Positions 46,001 through 56,249 of a stretch of 64,000 nucleotides of DNA are shown here, piece after piece. Each line of letters begins with the position of its first letter. The first letter of the stretch is position 1. The position numbers and the translations under genes are program-made. Under the pieces are notes generated by a model. The model made no database searches, was not told the DNA's origin, and saw only the letters and a list, made by a program, of their open reading frames with translations. Origin of the DNA: Corylus avellana (lineage: Eukaryota; Streptophyta; Magnoliopsida; Fagales; Betulaceae); NCBI RefSeq assembly GCF_901000735.1, contig NC_081551.1:10263227-10327226 (forward strand), given 5' to 3'.

Positions 46001-47144
46001 CAATAATATTATTAATCCTGTTCACACGTCTCCTTTGAGCAACACTTGCATGGAAAAATTTAGAATTTTTGTCACCGTACCTCAACCAATGCTCCTTCGC
46101 ACGTTGCCTCCATTTCAAATCTTCGGACTCAATAAGGTCATTCACTTCTTTTTGGAGGAAATTAATCTGATTGGTATTTGGGTTCCCCACTGACATCTGC
46201 ATTGATTTGAGGATCTCTGTTTTGTCTTGAATGAGTTTATCCGTTGGGTTTTTCTCCACCCATTGCCACCTAGAAAAAACTTTTTGACAAATCCCAATTT
46301 TCCTCTTCACTGCCATCCAGCCATCCATATTTTTGGCTTTCTCCTTCCATACTTGGGTTATCACCTTACGGTGTTCAAGTGATTTTCCCCACCCAGCTTC
46401 ATAAGCCACACGCCTAGATGTCCTCCTATTTCTCCGAGATTGCATTTTCAATGTCACCAAAACTGGAGCGTGATCTGAGCTCCTTGCAGCCAATATTTCC
46501 ACAAATAAATGCGGATATAATCCCATCCAATCAACATTTGCCATAGCACGATCCAGCCGTTCTTGAATAAAATGTGGTTCTTCTCTTTTATTGCTCCATG
46601 TGAAAAAAGGTCCTGAATACCCCAGATCATGCAACTGACAGAAATCCACAGTGTGCCGAAAATCCACCATCTGCCACAAAGCCTTCCTGACCAACCCAAA
46701 CTTCTCGGCAGCCATCAATATCTCATTAAAATCCCCCACACAGAGCCATGGTGAGGGTGAAAAACGTTTAAGATATCTCAGAAGATTCCAGGACTCCTTC
46801 CTGTTACAAACCTCTGGGTGCCCATAAAACCCAGTAAATTTCCAAGGTTGGGCATCTACATCCGAGGAGGTCACTACCGCATTTATATGACGTCTATAAT
46901 TTTGGATCTCTACATTCCAATCATCCAACCATAGCATTGCTAGACCCCCGCTTTGTCCCACACTGTCAATCGCAAAAACATTATGAAAACCCAGCTTCAA
47001 CTTTACCCGTTCAACCCTGTGAGCTTGTAAACAGGTTTCCATCAAGAACACCATTGTGGGTCTCTTTTCCTTCACCAGGCGGCAAAGGTCCCGAACTGTC
47101 CGAGGGTTCCCAAGCCCTCGGCAGTTCCAACTCAATATACTCAT
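43011..47144 (-). CDS. LINE ORF2: endonuclease, reverse transcriptase, RNase H
   Basis: Polyprotein of 1,377 codons that nicks target DNA and primes reverse transcription there. It has an apurinic-type endonuclease (about 1-225: WNCRGLGNPR, GDFNEI, SDHAPV), a reverse transcriptase (about 480-750: FRPISLCNILYKIIAK, KLDMSKAYDRVEW, IRQGDPLSPYLF, FADDSLLF), a zinc-binding zf-RVT region (about 1040-1130) and RNase H (about 1215-1345: ANWDVAL, TTAEAMGAL, LEGDSKVVV, NYAAHKMG). Catalytic residues are present and no internal stop was seen. After GQRAVQG the frame runs into the inserted MITE, which supplies a different tail of about 28 residues ending at 43011. The original tail continues beyond the MITE in frame to a stop at 42830-42832 and includes EEIWMEEVPCFIQDV, typical of plant LINE ends. 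The start ATG overlaps the ORF1 stop as ATGA. Confidence 0.92.
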   Translation of the reverse strand: MSILSWNCRGLGNPRTVRDLCRLVKEKRPTMVFLMETCLQAHRVERVKLKLGFHNVFAIDSVGQSGGLAMLWLDDWNVEIQNYRRHINAVVTSSDVDAQPWKFTGFYGHPEVCNRKESWNLLRYLKRFSPSPWLCVGDFNEILMAAEKFGLVRKALWQMVDFRHTVDFCQLHDLGYSGPFFTWSNKREEPHFIQERLDRAMANVDWMGLYPHLFVEILAARSSDHAPVLVTLKMQSRRNRRTSRRVAYEAGWGKSLEHRKVITQVWKEKAKNMDGWMAVKRKIGICQKVFSRWQWVEKNPTDKLIQDKTEILKSMQMSVGNPNTNQINFLQKEVNDLIESEDLKWRQRAKEHWLRYGDKNSKFFHASVAQRRRVNRINNIIDERGQQCVTPEAIAEGFTKYYQDLFTTSSPVGVVDYLADMQCSVTSEMNARLVREFTVDEFSAALAQMAPLKSPGPDGLPACFFQDNWSSIGTEVCDTLSNFFRTGILDEDVNFTHIVLIPKIKNPSHVSQFRPISLCNILYKIIAKTLANRLKPILNHIISISQSAFIPGRLISDNVLVAYETLHTMHSRMWGKVGYMALKLDMSKAYDRVEWCFLEEVMRRLGFDDRWVQLVMQCVSTVKYSIIVNGEPEGCIRPTRGIRQGDPLSPYLFILCAEALSRQLGRAEEAGLFRGVPTSPRGPRLTHLFFADDSLLFCKATSQAWNHLTSLLEGYEQASGQRLNRAKTSIFFSRNTSAEVREALIQLAGIPEAQRYDMYLGLPALVGKSRIREFQSLTDKVRKRVNDWKVKFLSQAGKKVLLKAVVQAIPTYSMSIFLLPKTLCKELNGIMQKFWWGHKENDKKIHWMSWDKMGASKAQGGMGFRDITSFNKAMLAKQGWRILKNPDSLVARILRGKYYHHGSFLDATVGSRPSLAWRSILSTMDLLKAGLMWRVGDGKSIRVLGEQWIPIPSTFKVQSPCQGLPADARASDLIDPVSRGWNITLIRDTFWEEEAKVICSLPLSRYNQQDRMVWGKTKNGDFSVRSAYFLEKERNGLKNGEGSSAHVCNEIWKKIWALLVPNPTKVFLWRACNNILPTKDNLRKRGVVSDDICMFCCSEKESIVHVLWECPAAQDVWGVSGRSLQKISFTSLTFRDLLLFLVSRCSTEEMALVGVIAKGIWHRRNTVVHGGVFLHPNAVVREAVVYLQQYNDSLERREKIVHSVPIHRSFRWKNPPAGFFKANWDVALRKEYNWMGFGVVVRDHEGLVCAALSKTMDGCPDPTTAEAMGALCAMEFCRDLGLQDLILEGDSKVVVMALKNTGPNWCSYGQVISDIVEVAHGFRSWTVEHVSREDNYAAHKMGQRAVQGRVMIQCTRRAWHAHARQCKNFFFIFFYFF

Positions 47145-48865
47145 GTCGGTTGGAGGGGCTGTAGCACAGCCTCCGCCATCCCCGAACCAGATAATTCATC
47201 ATCCACCTCATCCCTCAACATTAATGAGCTCCCTGCATGAAATTTCAACTTCCTCTCCAAACTGGGACATTCCCTACCCCCTCCTTCATTCAGAACAACC
47301 CCTTGTTTTCGCTTTCCTCCAGACACAGAATCTGATGAAATCGACAAGGGATTTACCGTAGCTCCCCTAGCCCTCCTTTTCCATGAAAGAACCCCCTCTG
47401 CAGTTTTTCCTTTCTTTGCCATTGTCCCACTGTTCCCCTTTTTTTTCTGACCCTTCTGAACTCCTCCATGAACCCCCTACGCAAAGATAATAGGGCCAAC
47501 CCCCCTGCTTGTACCCTCAGAAGGTACCACTGACCTGATGTTAGAGAACGACTCCTTCTGGGAATCCTCATTCAACTTTATCCTCTCACTAAATGCTACC
47601 TCCACTTGGCTAGACAAGGAAGCCCCCACGTCAGACACCCTTAACTTATCTTTTAAAAAATTCTCCACGTGGCTAGACATGTGAGTCCCCATATTTAATA
47701 CATTCAAGGATCCATCAACACCCATACCAACCACACTGGACCCACCTCCACTTTTGTGCACATTAGAAACAGCCCTTACCTCCAAAGGAAATTCCAAATG
47801 GCCACCAACCGCATGAAACTGCTGACCCTCCTTGCCTCCAGTTGCACCGAGGTTTTGGCTACCTTCCATTAGCCCCACACTCCTAATTTCTTGGCCATTA
47901 ACTGCACCGGCATTACCGCATGGTAAAATTACATTGTTTTCCTGATTTGCCCCTCCAGGAGAGGAAACCATATCCGCCGCTGACTCACCTATTTTGTTAT
48001 CGGAATTTTGCCCACCACCAGGCCCTATCACCTGCTTTGAATTGACAGAAATAGCCCCAGAATGAGAAAATTCTGGAGGCCATCCAGTGTTGCTTGTTTC
48101 AAACCTTCCCCCTCTATTGTCTGCTCGAGCTCCCGATGAACCCACACGCATCCAGGGGCCAAATTCTGTAGACGTTTCACCCGCGCGCCTCCATCGTCTA
48201 CCCAAACAACCAACACTCCCATGACGAATAATACCGCAGTGATAGCAGAATCGCGGCAGCCGTTCATATTGAAATGAAATCCACTCTAGTTTCCCTTGAA
48301 TTCTCAACTTTCGTCCGCGAGAAAGTGGCTTCGAAAGATCAATCTTTATACGGACACGTAAGAACACACCCCACCCTACACCTTCTTCATCTGTATCCAC
48401 CTCTTCAACCGTACCCATTGTAGATCCAATTTGGAATCCGACCTCTTGTCCCATATATGCTAAGGGCAAATGGAACATTCGAACCCAAAAGGTTTCATGA
48501 TCAAATGCTATTGAGGTTGGGGAAGTGAGACCATCAAACTCCTCTACAGAAAATAAGTTTCCCTCAAAAACCCAAGGCCTCCCCTCTAAAACCTTCAGTT
48601 TATCACCACGATTCTCAAACTTCACCAGAAAAAAATTATCTCCCAGAATTTTGAAAGAGATAGCTCCCATCGGTTTCCATCCACGCACCAGTCTACTCTT
48701 TATTATTTCCTTACTAATAATCCTGTCAACTATCAATTTGCCCACCAAGCAAGATTGACCTCGTGTAACAAGCCCTTCAATGTTTTGACTCGGAATATCC
48801 ACTTCAATTTCTTCCTCCTTCGAAAGCGAAAAATTTTCCCACATCCTGGTTAAATCGTCTGCCAT
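47141..48865 (-). CDS. LINE ORF1 (DUF4283 / zinc-knuckle nucleic-acid-binding protein), one in-frame stop
   Basis: RNA-binding partner of ORF2. From ATG at 48865 it shows a DUF4283 domain (about 35-185, with WVFEGNLFSVEEF) and a zinc knuckle CYHCGIIRHGSVGC (207-220, C-X2-C-X4-H-X4-C). A Gly/Ser/Asn-rich tail follows. A TAG at 47477-47479 ends the first 462 codons, but the same frame continues open for 111 more codons to TGA at 47141-47143, overlapping the ORF2 start. I read the TAG as a single point lesion in a 574-codon gene. Programmed readthrough is possible but unsupported. Confidence 0.85.
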
Positions 48866-49002
48866 GCTCTCCTTAACCCTTAGATATCACTACAAATCCT
48901 AACGTACTGCGCTATACCTTCACAATCTATATGAGACCTGAAGAAAATATGCTTCTACTCTGGGATTCACGTCCTAGAGAGAAAAAACGGTTTTTGTGGG
49001 AT

Positions 49003-49416
49003 AATGACAGCTAATTAGTAATAAATTGTAATCTCACGTCCCAAACTGACAATTGAATAGTCAATGCATGAGATATGTGCTTTTTTTTGCTTCTCTCGCT
49101 CGACAAAATATAAATTTATGATTAGATTCCAATGTTAAAAAAATTAAATATTAAGAAGATTGGAAGTCTTTAAATATTATATTCAATTACAAACTCATAT
49201 TCAATTACAATGACAGCTAATTAGTAATAAATTGTAATCTCACGTCGCAAACTGACAATTGAATAGTCAATGCATGAGATATGTGCTTTTTTTTGCTTCT
49301 CTCGCTCGACAAAATATAAATTTATGATTAGATTCCAATGTTAAAAAAATTAAATATTAAGAAGATTGGAAGTCTTTAAATATTATATTCAATTACAAAC
49401 TCATATTTATAAGTTT
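49003..49416. repeat. Tandem duplication, 207-bp unit x2
   Basis: 49003-49209 and 49210-49416 appear identical except for one base (cgtcccaaac against cgtcgcaaac). It lies directly beside the 5' end of the LINE and is one of the youngest duplications in the window. 49417-49770 is T-rich non-coding DNA with a (TTA)n run near 49442-49463. Confidence 0.9.
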
Positions 49417-49769
49417 TTATTTTTTTCTCTCTATTTCTTTTTTATTATTATTATTATTATTATTTTTTTTTATTTTTTATTTTTTTATCTCTATTTCTCT
49501 ATTCAAGTTTTATTCAAATTTGAATTCTTCTTTTATTCTCCAATTTTATTATTTTCTAACAACAAATTGTTCAAGTCCTTAAAATCATTTAACATCTGAT
49601 AAGTGATTAAAAAAAGAAAAGGAGATGTTATAAAAAAATTGAACATAAAACTTTAATAAATAATTTTGCATTTTAAAAAGCGAGAATAATTGTTTTTAAA
49701 TAAAAATAAAATAATATTTAATTAATATTTAAATTTAAGAAAAAATACCTTACTTAAATTTCTCGCCTT

Positions 49770-50190
49770 AGGCCTCAAAATGTATGAGTCGCCTTGCTTG
49801 TGATTTGGTGAAAACAAACACACTTCCCTCTCCCTTTGAGAGTGATACACGGCCAAGAGGGATGGAGACCACACTCACCATCATATCATTCATGAATTTC
49901 TAGTTCTTGAGGATTCTCATTGGATTCTTACTAAGGGTTTGCTTAGCCCAACGCCAGTAGAAGAATGATTATTCAATCCTATGCCCTAATGCTTAAAAGA
50001 GGCCAAAGCAACATGTAAGTAACACAAAAAGTTTACGTTCTTGTTTCAATATAGCCATGTTTCTCATGAAGATTAAAAGCTCCTGAGATTTATCTGTTTT
50101 TCGTTTTCCGCCACTTAAAATAAATGTTTTGGAATTTACGCAATAGATCCCCAACAAGTGATATCAGAGACTACTTCAAGAAAACATGAT
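49770..50190 (+). mobile_element. Ty1/copia LTR fragment with degenerate primer site
   Basis: The sequence ends ggatccccaaca-like (gatccccaaca at 50145-50155), then AGTGATATCAGAGACT. This is one base from the initiator-tRNA-Met primer motif TGGTATCAGAG, in the position expected after a copia LTR. The internal region beyond is lost. The left limit is approximate. Confidence 0.5.
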
Positions 50191-50379
50191 TTAGATTGTT
50201 TTTCGGCTTTTATTTATTCTTGTGTTAGATTTTTCCAACAGTTCCAATAATTTTGATTGATGGTTCAAAATCCTAAAACATGTTTATTAACATATAAAGT
50301 TCTAATTTGGAACGTTTCAAGTCAATAGGAGCATGTTTGGTATTTTATTCTTAATTTACCTTTTAGAGCTGAAAATATA

Positions 50380-51300
50380 AAACAGACTCCAAAATACACG
50401 TAAAGGGGGATGAATAGGTGTTTATTAAAAATAATGCGGGATTAAAAACTAAGAAGTATGCAACAATCAATCACCAAAAATCATCAAAGTGATAAACAAT
50501 TGACACACAGATTTTGATGTGATCCTAAAGAAGCAAAAAAGAGTAGAATATAAAGTAAATCAATCACACACGACATCAAGATTTAAGTGATTTAACTTAA
50601 CAAGCTTACACCTATTGGCGGAGACGATCTAGGAAAAATTCACTAACAAAAGATGGAGTACAAAGATAAACAGGGAGAAAACCACTCAAAACTCAAAGCC
50701 TTAATAAAGTCAAATCTCGCTCTCACTCTTACACGAAAGAGAGAGAAAAAAAAATGACAAAGAAAACTCTCTTCTTCTCTAAGTATCATTATGCATAACA
50801 AAGTGAGAAAACTCTAGTGAAATGTGTGGCTTCTAATTTTTCTCCTTCTTCAAAGTTGTGAAGCATACTCCCTTTTATAAGCCAATAAGTTAGTCACAAC
50901 TTCTCCTAGGTTGTGAAGGATTAGAAATCCAGCAATAAGAGAAAAACCAAACCGTGTGGGAGTATAAGCCAACAAAAACTCCAAAACCTAAAAGAAATTA
51001 GACATGTAGCTGGCCCACGATGACTTGAGGAAGAATAAGTCACACCACAATAATCTCCATCTTGACTTGAATTTCATCAAGGCCCCAATACAAATGTCCT
51101 CATGACGTCTCATCCAACACCCACAAGGGCAATTACAAGCTACAAACAACAATCAAGTTCAAGCAACTCGTGAACTTGAGAACTAGAACTGGCTTAGTTA
51201 ACATATCCACTGGATTTTTCTCAAATACAATTTTCTTCAATGTGATATCTCCTTGTGTCACAACCAGATCACCAGCATAATCTGTCATATTCTTAAAATT
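50380..51300 (-). mobile_element. Ty1/copia 3' end: pol C-terminus, polypurine tract and LTR
   Basis: On the minus strand the RNase H tail of pol (51300-51135) ends in a stop. A spacer follows, then the copia-type polypurine signal aagatggagattattg near 51063-51048, then an LTR with a TATA box TTATAAAAGG (about 50876). The LTR runs to about 50390 and ends near ccccctttacgtg. The upstream pol region is missing. Confidence 0.65.
51135..51300 (-). pseudogene. copia pol C-terminal fragment
   Basis: The open frame includes GDITLKKIVFEKNPVDMLTK, the conserved tail of copia RNase H (usually NPADMLTKP), and ends LNLIVVCSL-stop. The rest of pol is absent. Confidence 0.75.
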
Positions 51301-51550
51301 TTATAATTCCAACCTTGATCAATTGTAACTTGTAACATAAATCTTCCATGGTAAATAATTTTAGGGTTGGTTGGCCCCGAAGTGGTTTACCTTTGAAGAT
51401 CGAGTTCTTTAAAAGATTTTCACTTCGTTATCAAATTCTTGTATTGATTTAGTTTTATGCTTTGTTGGATTGTAGTTGGTGATTTTAATTGCGATGTTTT
51501 TAGCTTATTTATTATTATGTTTTATACTCTGAATTGTTTTAACAACTTAG

Positions 51551-52420
51551 TACTACAAGAAAGCTACTCATCGGGGGCGACCTCATTAGCGTCCACTACA
51601 AAGTGGACACTAATATGTCGACGCTAATATACTGGCGGGAATTATACTAGATGCGGGAAAACAACTAGGGGTGACAAAATCACTATTAACGCTAATAATA
51701 AAATATCAGCGTCCACTATGAGTGGATGCTAATAGTCCTATATATATTGAAACTAGAAGATCAATAGTGTCCAGTGTGCAAGTAGATGCCGATGACCTCT
51801 CATCAGCGTGAGTGGACGCTCATGATAGCTCAATAATAGCCTTGTAGAAAAATAAAAAAATAAAAAACAAATCGAAACTAGAAGATCAATAGAGTCCACT
51901 TTATGTGGACGCTGAAGAGCACCTATCAGCGTCCACTTCGAAAGTGGACACTCATGTTAGGTCTCTAGCGTCAACTCCAAGTGGACGCTAATACGCTTGT
52001 AGAAAAAAAAAAAAAAATCGAAACTAGAAGATCAATAGCGTCCACTATAAGTGGACGCTGATGATAGGTCAATAGCATCCACTTGAAGTGGATGCTAATA
52101 GTCTTATAGAAAAAATAAAAAATAAAAAACAAATCGAAACTAGAAGATCAATAGCGTGCACTCCAAGTGGACGCTAATAGGCTTGTATTAAAATAAAAAT
52201 CAAAAATCAAAAATCAAAAATATAAATAATAAAAAATCGAAAATTGAATAGCAATAGCGTCCACAAAAAAATTGGACGCTGATGATCCTCCATCACAATA
52301 AAAAAAAATATTGAAAACCGAAAAGCAATAACGTCATCTTTTTGATGTGGATTCTGACAGTAAAAATAATGGAGGGTCATGGTGCACTCGAGCTCATGTT
52401 TTAAGCCCAAGATCAATAAA
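51551..52420. mobile_element. CACTA element left end (family B) with sub-terminal repeats
   Basis: Begins TACTACAAGAAAG at 51551, a one-base variant of the CACTACAAGAAA terminus. It is followed by more than a dozen copies of GCGTCCACT and AGTGGACGCT in both orientations, often facing each other, interspersed with tcgaaactagaagatcaata. Such arrays are the transposase binding region of CACTA elements. 51301-51550 before it shows nothing recognisable. Confidence 0.75.
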
Positions 52421-52429
52421 TACGATCAA

Positions 52430-53510
52430 ACTTGACATAATTAAAGGTTTAATTGAACATCCAATCGATTGTGATACGATTGAACTTTATAGATTTTGTA
52501 TGATTCTTATGCACTAATTTGATTCATCATGATAAGAACGACTAGTGTATTAGTTCAATCGATCAATTATAATGCATTTGTAACACCCCAGTCCCATTTT
52601 AGGAAGATGAGAAAAAGCCCACATAAAGTGGATGGTTCATAAAGATAGTCATGGGTGCTAAGGCCCACATTGCCTAGTTATTAGGTGAAACTGAGCTTTA
52701 TAATGAATTATAGGGAAGCTCCAAATTGATTAGTCCTTTTAGAGTAATAGCCAAGATGTGGCTAGCGCTTTTCCTTGGGTCATTACAAATGGTATCAGAG
52801 CCACCTAGTAACGCCAGGTCAAGTGGTACTAGAGCACTGCATGACGTGGCCTTCATAAGGACGTCAGGAATTTAAGAGGGGGGAGTTCGTAACACCCTAG
52901 TCCCATATTGGGAAGATGAGAAGAAGTCCACATAAAGTGGGTGGTTCATAAAGATAGTCATGGGTGCTAAGACCCACATTAGTCTAAGCGATAGTGATAC
53001 GATAGTCCTTTTGAAGTAATAGCGCATATGTGGCTAGCATTTTTCCTTGGGTCGTTACAGCATTAGTCTAAGTGATAGTGATACGATCAAATGATCAATC
53101 AAACTTTATACATTTCTAGGTTCGACCAATTGTCCGATCGATCATATGATCAATCGAACTTGACACATTGAAAGTTTGATCGAATGTTCGATCCATCGCA
53201 GTGCATTAGTCGGATCAAATGTGATAAAATCAAAGGATCGATCATTTGTCTGATCGATCCTAGTGAATTGGTTCGATCGATAGTGATTGGATCAAATGAT
53301 CGATTAAACTTGAAAAAATTGAAGGTTCGATTGAACATCCAATCAATCCTAGTGAATTAGTTCGATTGATCATGATAGGATCAAATGTTCGATCAAACTT
53401 GACACAATTGAAATTGAAAGTTCGATCAAATATTTGATTGATCCTAGTGAATGAGTTCAATTGATTGTGATATGATCAGATGATTGAAACAATTGAAATT
53501 GATTGTTCGA
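52430..53510. repeat. Degenerate tandem repeat rich in GATC/TCGA, interrupted by a TRIM
   Basis: Units of about 90-100 bp built on gatcaaatgatcgat, caaacttgacacaattgaa, ttcgatcgaac and atcctagtgaattagttc, at 52430-52578 and 53060-53510. Open frames across it encode only the repeat. It sits between the CACTA terminus and the plus-strand transposase, so it is probably part of that element. Confidence 0.7.
52579..53059 (+). mobile_element. Complete TRIM (miniature LTR retrotransposon), 481 bp
   Basis: 5-bp target duplication GCATT (52574-52578 and 53060-53064). 5' LTR 52579-52787 (209 bp, TGTAACACCCC...CATTACA), primer site TGGTATCAGAGC for initiator tRNA-Met at 52790-52801, about 70 bp of non-coding interior, polypurine tract tttaagaggggggagtt at 52871-52887, and 3' LTR 52888-53059 (172 bp, starting CGTAACACCC). 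It has no coding capacity and must rely on another element's enzymes. The 3' LTR carries a replacement patch copied from flanking DNA (52977-53003). Confidence 0.93.
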
Positions 53511-53569
53511 TCAGAAATGATCAAATGATCATCTTGATGCTAACATCGAAAAATCCTCTACTGCACGGG

Positions 53570-54400
53570 GTCCCACAACTGATGATCACGAACAAACAAG
53601 CTCCTTCTACCAATTATGGGAAGATGGTTTCTAAGAACTTTATCCAAGTTGCAAAAAATTTACACAAATTGCTTTTGTACTGAAGATGCTTCATATAAAG
53701 ATGTTCTGCAGCATGAGTAACAAGGCGTTTGATATTATGATTGACTTGATAAAGACGACCCTCCCAGATGGAGAGACATTGCCACGCTCGTATATAGAAG
53801 CAATACAGTTTAGGTGACACTTGGGCTTCGGTTATGATAAGATACATGCATGCAAAAATGGTTGTGTGCTTTTTTGGAAGAAACTTGTAGACAAAGTGGT
53901 ATGCCCATAGTGCAAAACTTAAAGATAGATTGATGGCAAAGGTGGAAAAAGTAATATTCCTCAAAAGATCTTACGGTATTTCCCAATAAAATAGAGGTTA
54001 CAACGGTTGTTTATGTGAAAAAAAATGGTCGAGGAAATGCGGTGGCACAAAGAAGGTCGAGAAGATGATGACAATACTCTAAGATACCCAGCCGATTCTA
54101 TTGTGTAGAAAGAGTTTGAAAAAGACATGAGTGATTTGCAAGTGATTCCCACAATGTGGGACTTGATTTAGCAAGTGATAGTTTCTACCCATATGTTAAT
54201 ATAAGTGCAACATATAGCATATGGGCAGTAATATTAACGGTGTACAATCTCTCTCATTGGATGTGTATGAAGGGTCCAAATTTGATGTTATCCCTAATTA
54301 TCGATGGGCCCTTAGATCCCAGAAATAAAATTGATGTGTATTTGTGGCCGTTGGTTGATGACTTAAAAGATTTATGGAATGAAGACATACGTGTTCTTAG
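53570..54400 (+). pseudogene. CACTA TNP2-type transposase, N-terminal half, decayed (plus-strand copy)
   Basis: Fragment of the transposase of an En/Spm-type element. Recognisable segments are ELYPSCKKFTQIAFVLKMLH (53635 onwards), SNKAFDIMIDLIK, FGYDKIHACKNGCVLFWKK, RYFPIK and MRWHKEGREDDD. In another frame from 54156 come GLDLASDSFYPYVNIS, SHWMCMKGPNL and IDVYLWPLVDDLKDLWNED. Lesions include stops at 53632-53634 and 53815-53817, several more after 53890 (two at positions where Trp is usual), and a frameshift near 54150. The sequence breaks off near 54400, where the opposite-strand copy begins, so the C-terminal half is missing. It is oriented away from the family B terminus at 51551. Confidence 0.85.
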
Positions 54401-54401
54401 A

Positions 54402-56249
54402 AGTCTGTGGGGGCTTGGAGGTTGTCATTTGTTTTCCCTGGAATGTCCAGTATTGTGCCAAGTATGTTGTCCATCACATTTTTCTCAATGTGCATGACAT
54501 CAAGGTTGTGCCGTAATAAATTATATTTTCAGTACGACAACCTAAAGAAAACACTTTTCTTTTTCCACAATACATTAGCAGTCTCTCCCCCTCGTTCTGT
54601 AGGCCCACTCTTCTTCCGCTTCTTGTCTTTTTTCTTAGTATCTGTCTTTGCCTTATCGGCATTCTCATCCCCAAATACCATCTCTTCTAATTATCTCAGG
54701 ATTTCATCTCCACTTGGCATATCGGGGCACATTCTAGTTCTTGCTTGCCATCAAATGTTCTTTTGTTTCTCCTCCATGGACGATCCATGAGCAAGTATCG
54801 TTTGTGCCCAATATAACAAGATTTCTTGCCGTGTTTTAAACTTCCGGACCTTGTTAAGTGCATACAGCAAGGACATGCCTTCCCACCCCTGTTAGGCCAC
54901 CTGGACAAATCTGCATATGCCGAGAAGTCATTAATTGTCCACATCAACTGCACTCGCAACACAAAGTTATTTTTCTTGGAGACGTCAAATGTGCGTACCC
55001 CTACATTCCATAGTTCCTGTAACTCTTAAATTAAGGGTTAAAGGTAGACATCTATATCTATTTCAGGTGACTTTGGGCCCGAGATAATCAGAGATAGTAT
55101 AAAAGACGTTTATTTCACGCACGTCCAAGGAGGCAAGTTGTACGGTACAAGCATTGTAGGCCAAGTGCTGTGGGATGTGTTCATGTTCCCAAATGGATTA
55201 AATCTATCCGAGGTCAGTCCAAGCCTTACGTTTCTGCTGTCCACTGAAAATTCTAGATGTAAATTGTCGAATGCCCACCATGCTTCACTGTCAGCCGGAT
55301 GCCTCAATACACAATCCTTAGTTCGACCTTCTGCATGCCACCTCATATAAATGGCAGTATGCTCTAACATAAATAGCCTCTATAGTTGTAGAATGAGTAG
55401 AAACCACCGCAACACCTTGACCGAACATTTCTTACTCGACTATATGGGTTGACCATCCTCATCTAAATGAATTTCATCCTTCCACTTAGATACTCCACAA
55501 ACGGTACATGAATCTAAATCCTTATTGCTCTTCCAGAATAACATACAGTCATTACGACACGCCGGGATCTTCTCATAACCGAGTCTCATGTCCCTTAGAA
55601 ACTTTTTCACCTCATATGTATTAACTAGCAAAGCTTCATCACTCGCAGGCAGCAACTGATTGATGAACTCAAGGAAAGACGAGAATATCGCGTTACTAAG
55701 TCCACCAATGCACTTCAAGTTGTACAGATATACTGTAGCACTAAGGTTGCTATGGTTGGTCCCATCATAAAGTGGCTTCTCTACCTTTTTAAGCAACTTG
55801 TAGTACTTTAGTACGCCACCTTCAGCGGCTTCTTCATTTACAGTTTCTTCATTCCCCTACACCACCACTTGAGGCTCAAAATTGTCATCCCTGACACCGT
55901 GCATACCAAATAGATCACGCAACATTGCATGCATGTTTCCACCTTGTTCTGTGCTTATACCCGCATCTGTGATTGTGGTAGTCGAATTAGAGACTGCAAC
56001 AAGAGACCATACACGCTTCTCACGATGATAATACCAGTTTCTGTATGCAGTCATTAATCGTTTACCCCCTGTCAAGTGGTCAAATACGAAACCCGGCGGC
56101 TGGCGCTGCTTATTTCGACATGCCTTATAGGGGTAGTAAATTTTTCCGTCAGGGATTGTACAGTTCATAATTGCGAAGTCCACGAATAATCTACACCCAT
56201 CTCTATATTCTCTAGTACCTCTAGACTTTGTTATCCAACTCTTGTCCAT
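54402..56249 (-). pseudogene. CACTA TNP2-type transposase, N-terminal two thirds, decayed (minus-strand copy)
   Basis: From ATG at 56249: a Transpos_assoc domain (MDKSWITKSRGTREYRDG..., YYPYKACRNKQ), then TNP2 segments YEVKKFLRDMRLGYEKIPAC, CTVCGVSKWKD, MRWHAEGRTKDCVLRHPADS, NVRLGLTSDRFNPFGN, LVPYNLPPWTCVK, WTINDFSAYADLSRWPN and ACPCCM. In a shifted frame near the end come LDVMHIEKNVMDNILGTILD and IPGKTNDNLQAP. From 56249 to about 54700 one frame is kept and broken only by stops (for example at 55857, 55440 and 55110). A frameshift lies near 54690, and a TGA replaces a Trp codon near 54535. The C-terminus is cut at the junction near 54402. Clear sequence differences from the plus-strand copy show another lineage. 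Confidence 0.88.

Larger units (their letters stand above)
42765..49000 (-). mobile_element. LINE (L1-type non-LTR retrotransposon), nearly full length
   Basis: Two open reading frames in the order ORF1 (48865-47141) and ORF2 (47144-42830), a leader to about 49000, and a 3' region ending in a short A-tract (minus strand, 42773-42766). Both frames are almost intact, which is unusual for an old LINE copy. Lesions are one stop in ORF1 and a MITE in the last codons of ORF2. I could not define a target duplication, so outer limits are approximate. Confidence 0.85.

Noticed and set aside
51560..52280. CRISPR-like array of repeats and spacers
   Set aside because: The repeats are short, occur in both orientations, vary in spacing and lie behind a CACTA terminus in plant DNA: these are sub-terminal transposase sites.
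54407..54790. 127-codon plus-strand frame
   Set aside because: Complement of the minus-strand TNP2 pseudogene segment around HIEKNVMDN; no independent support.
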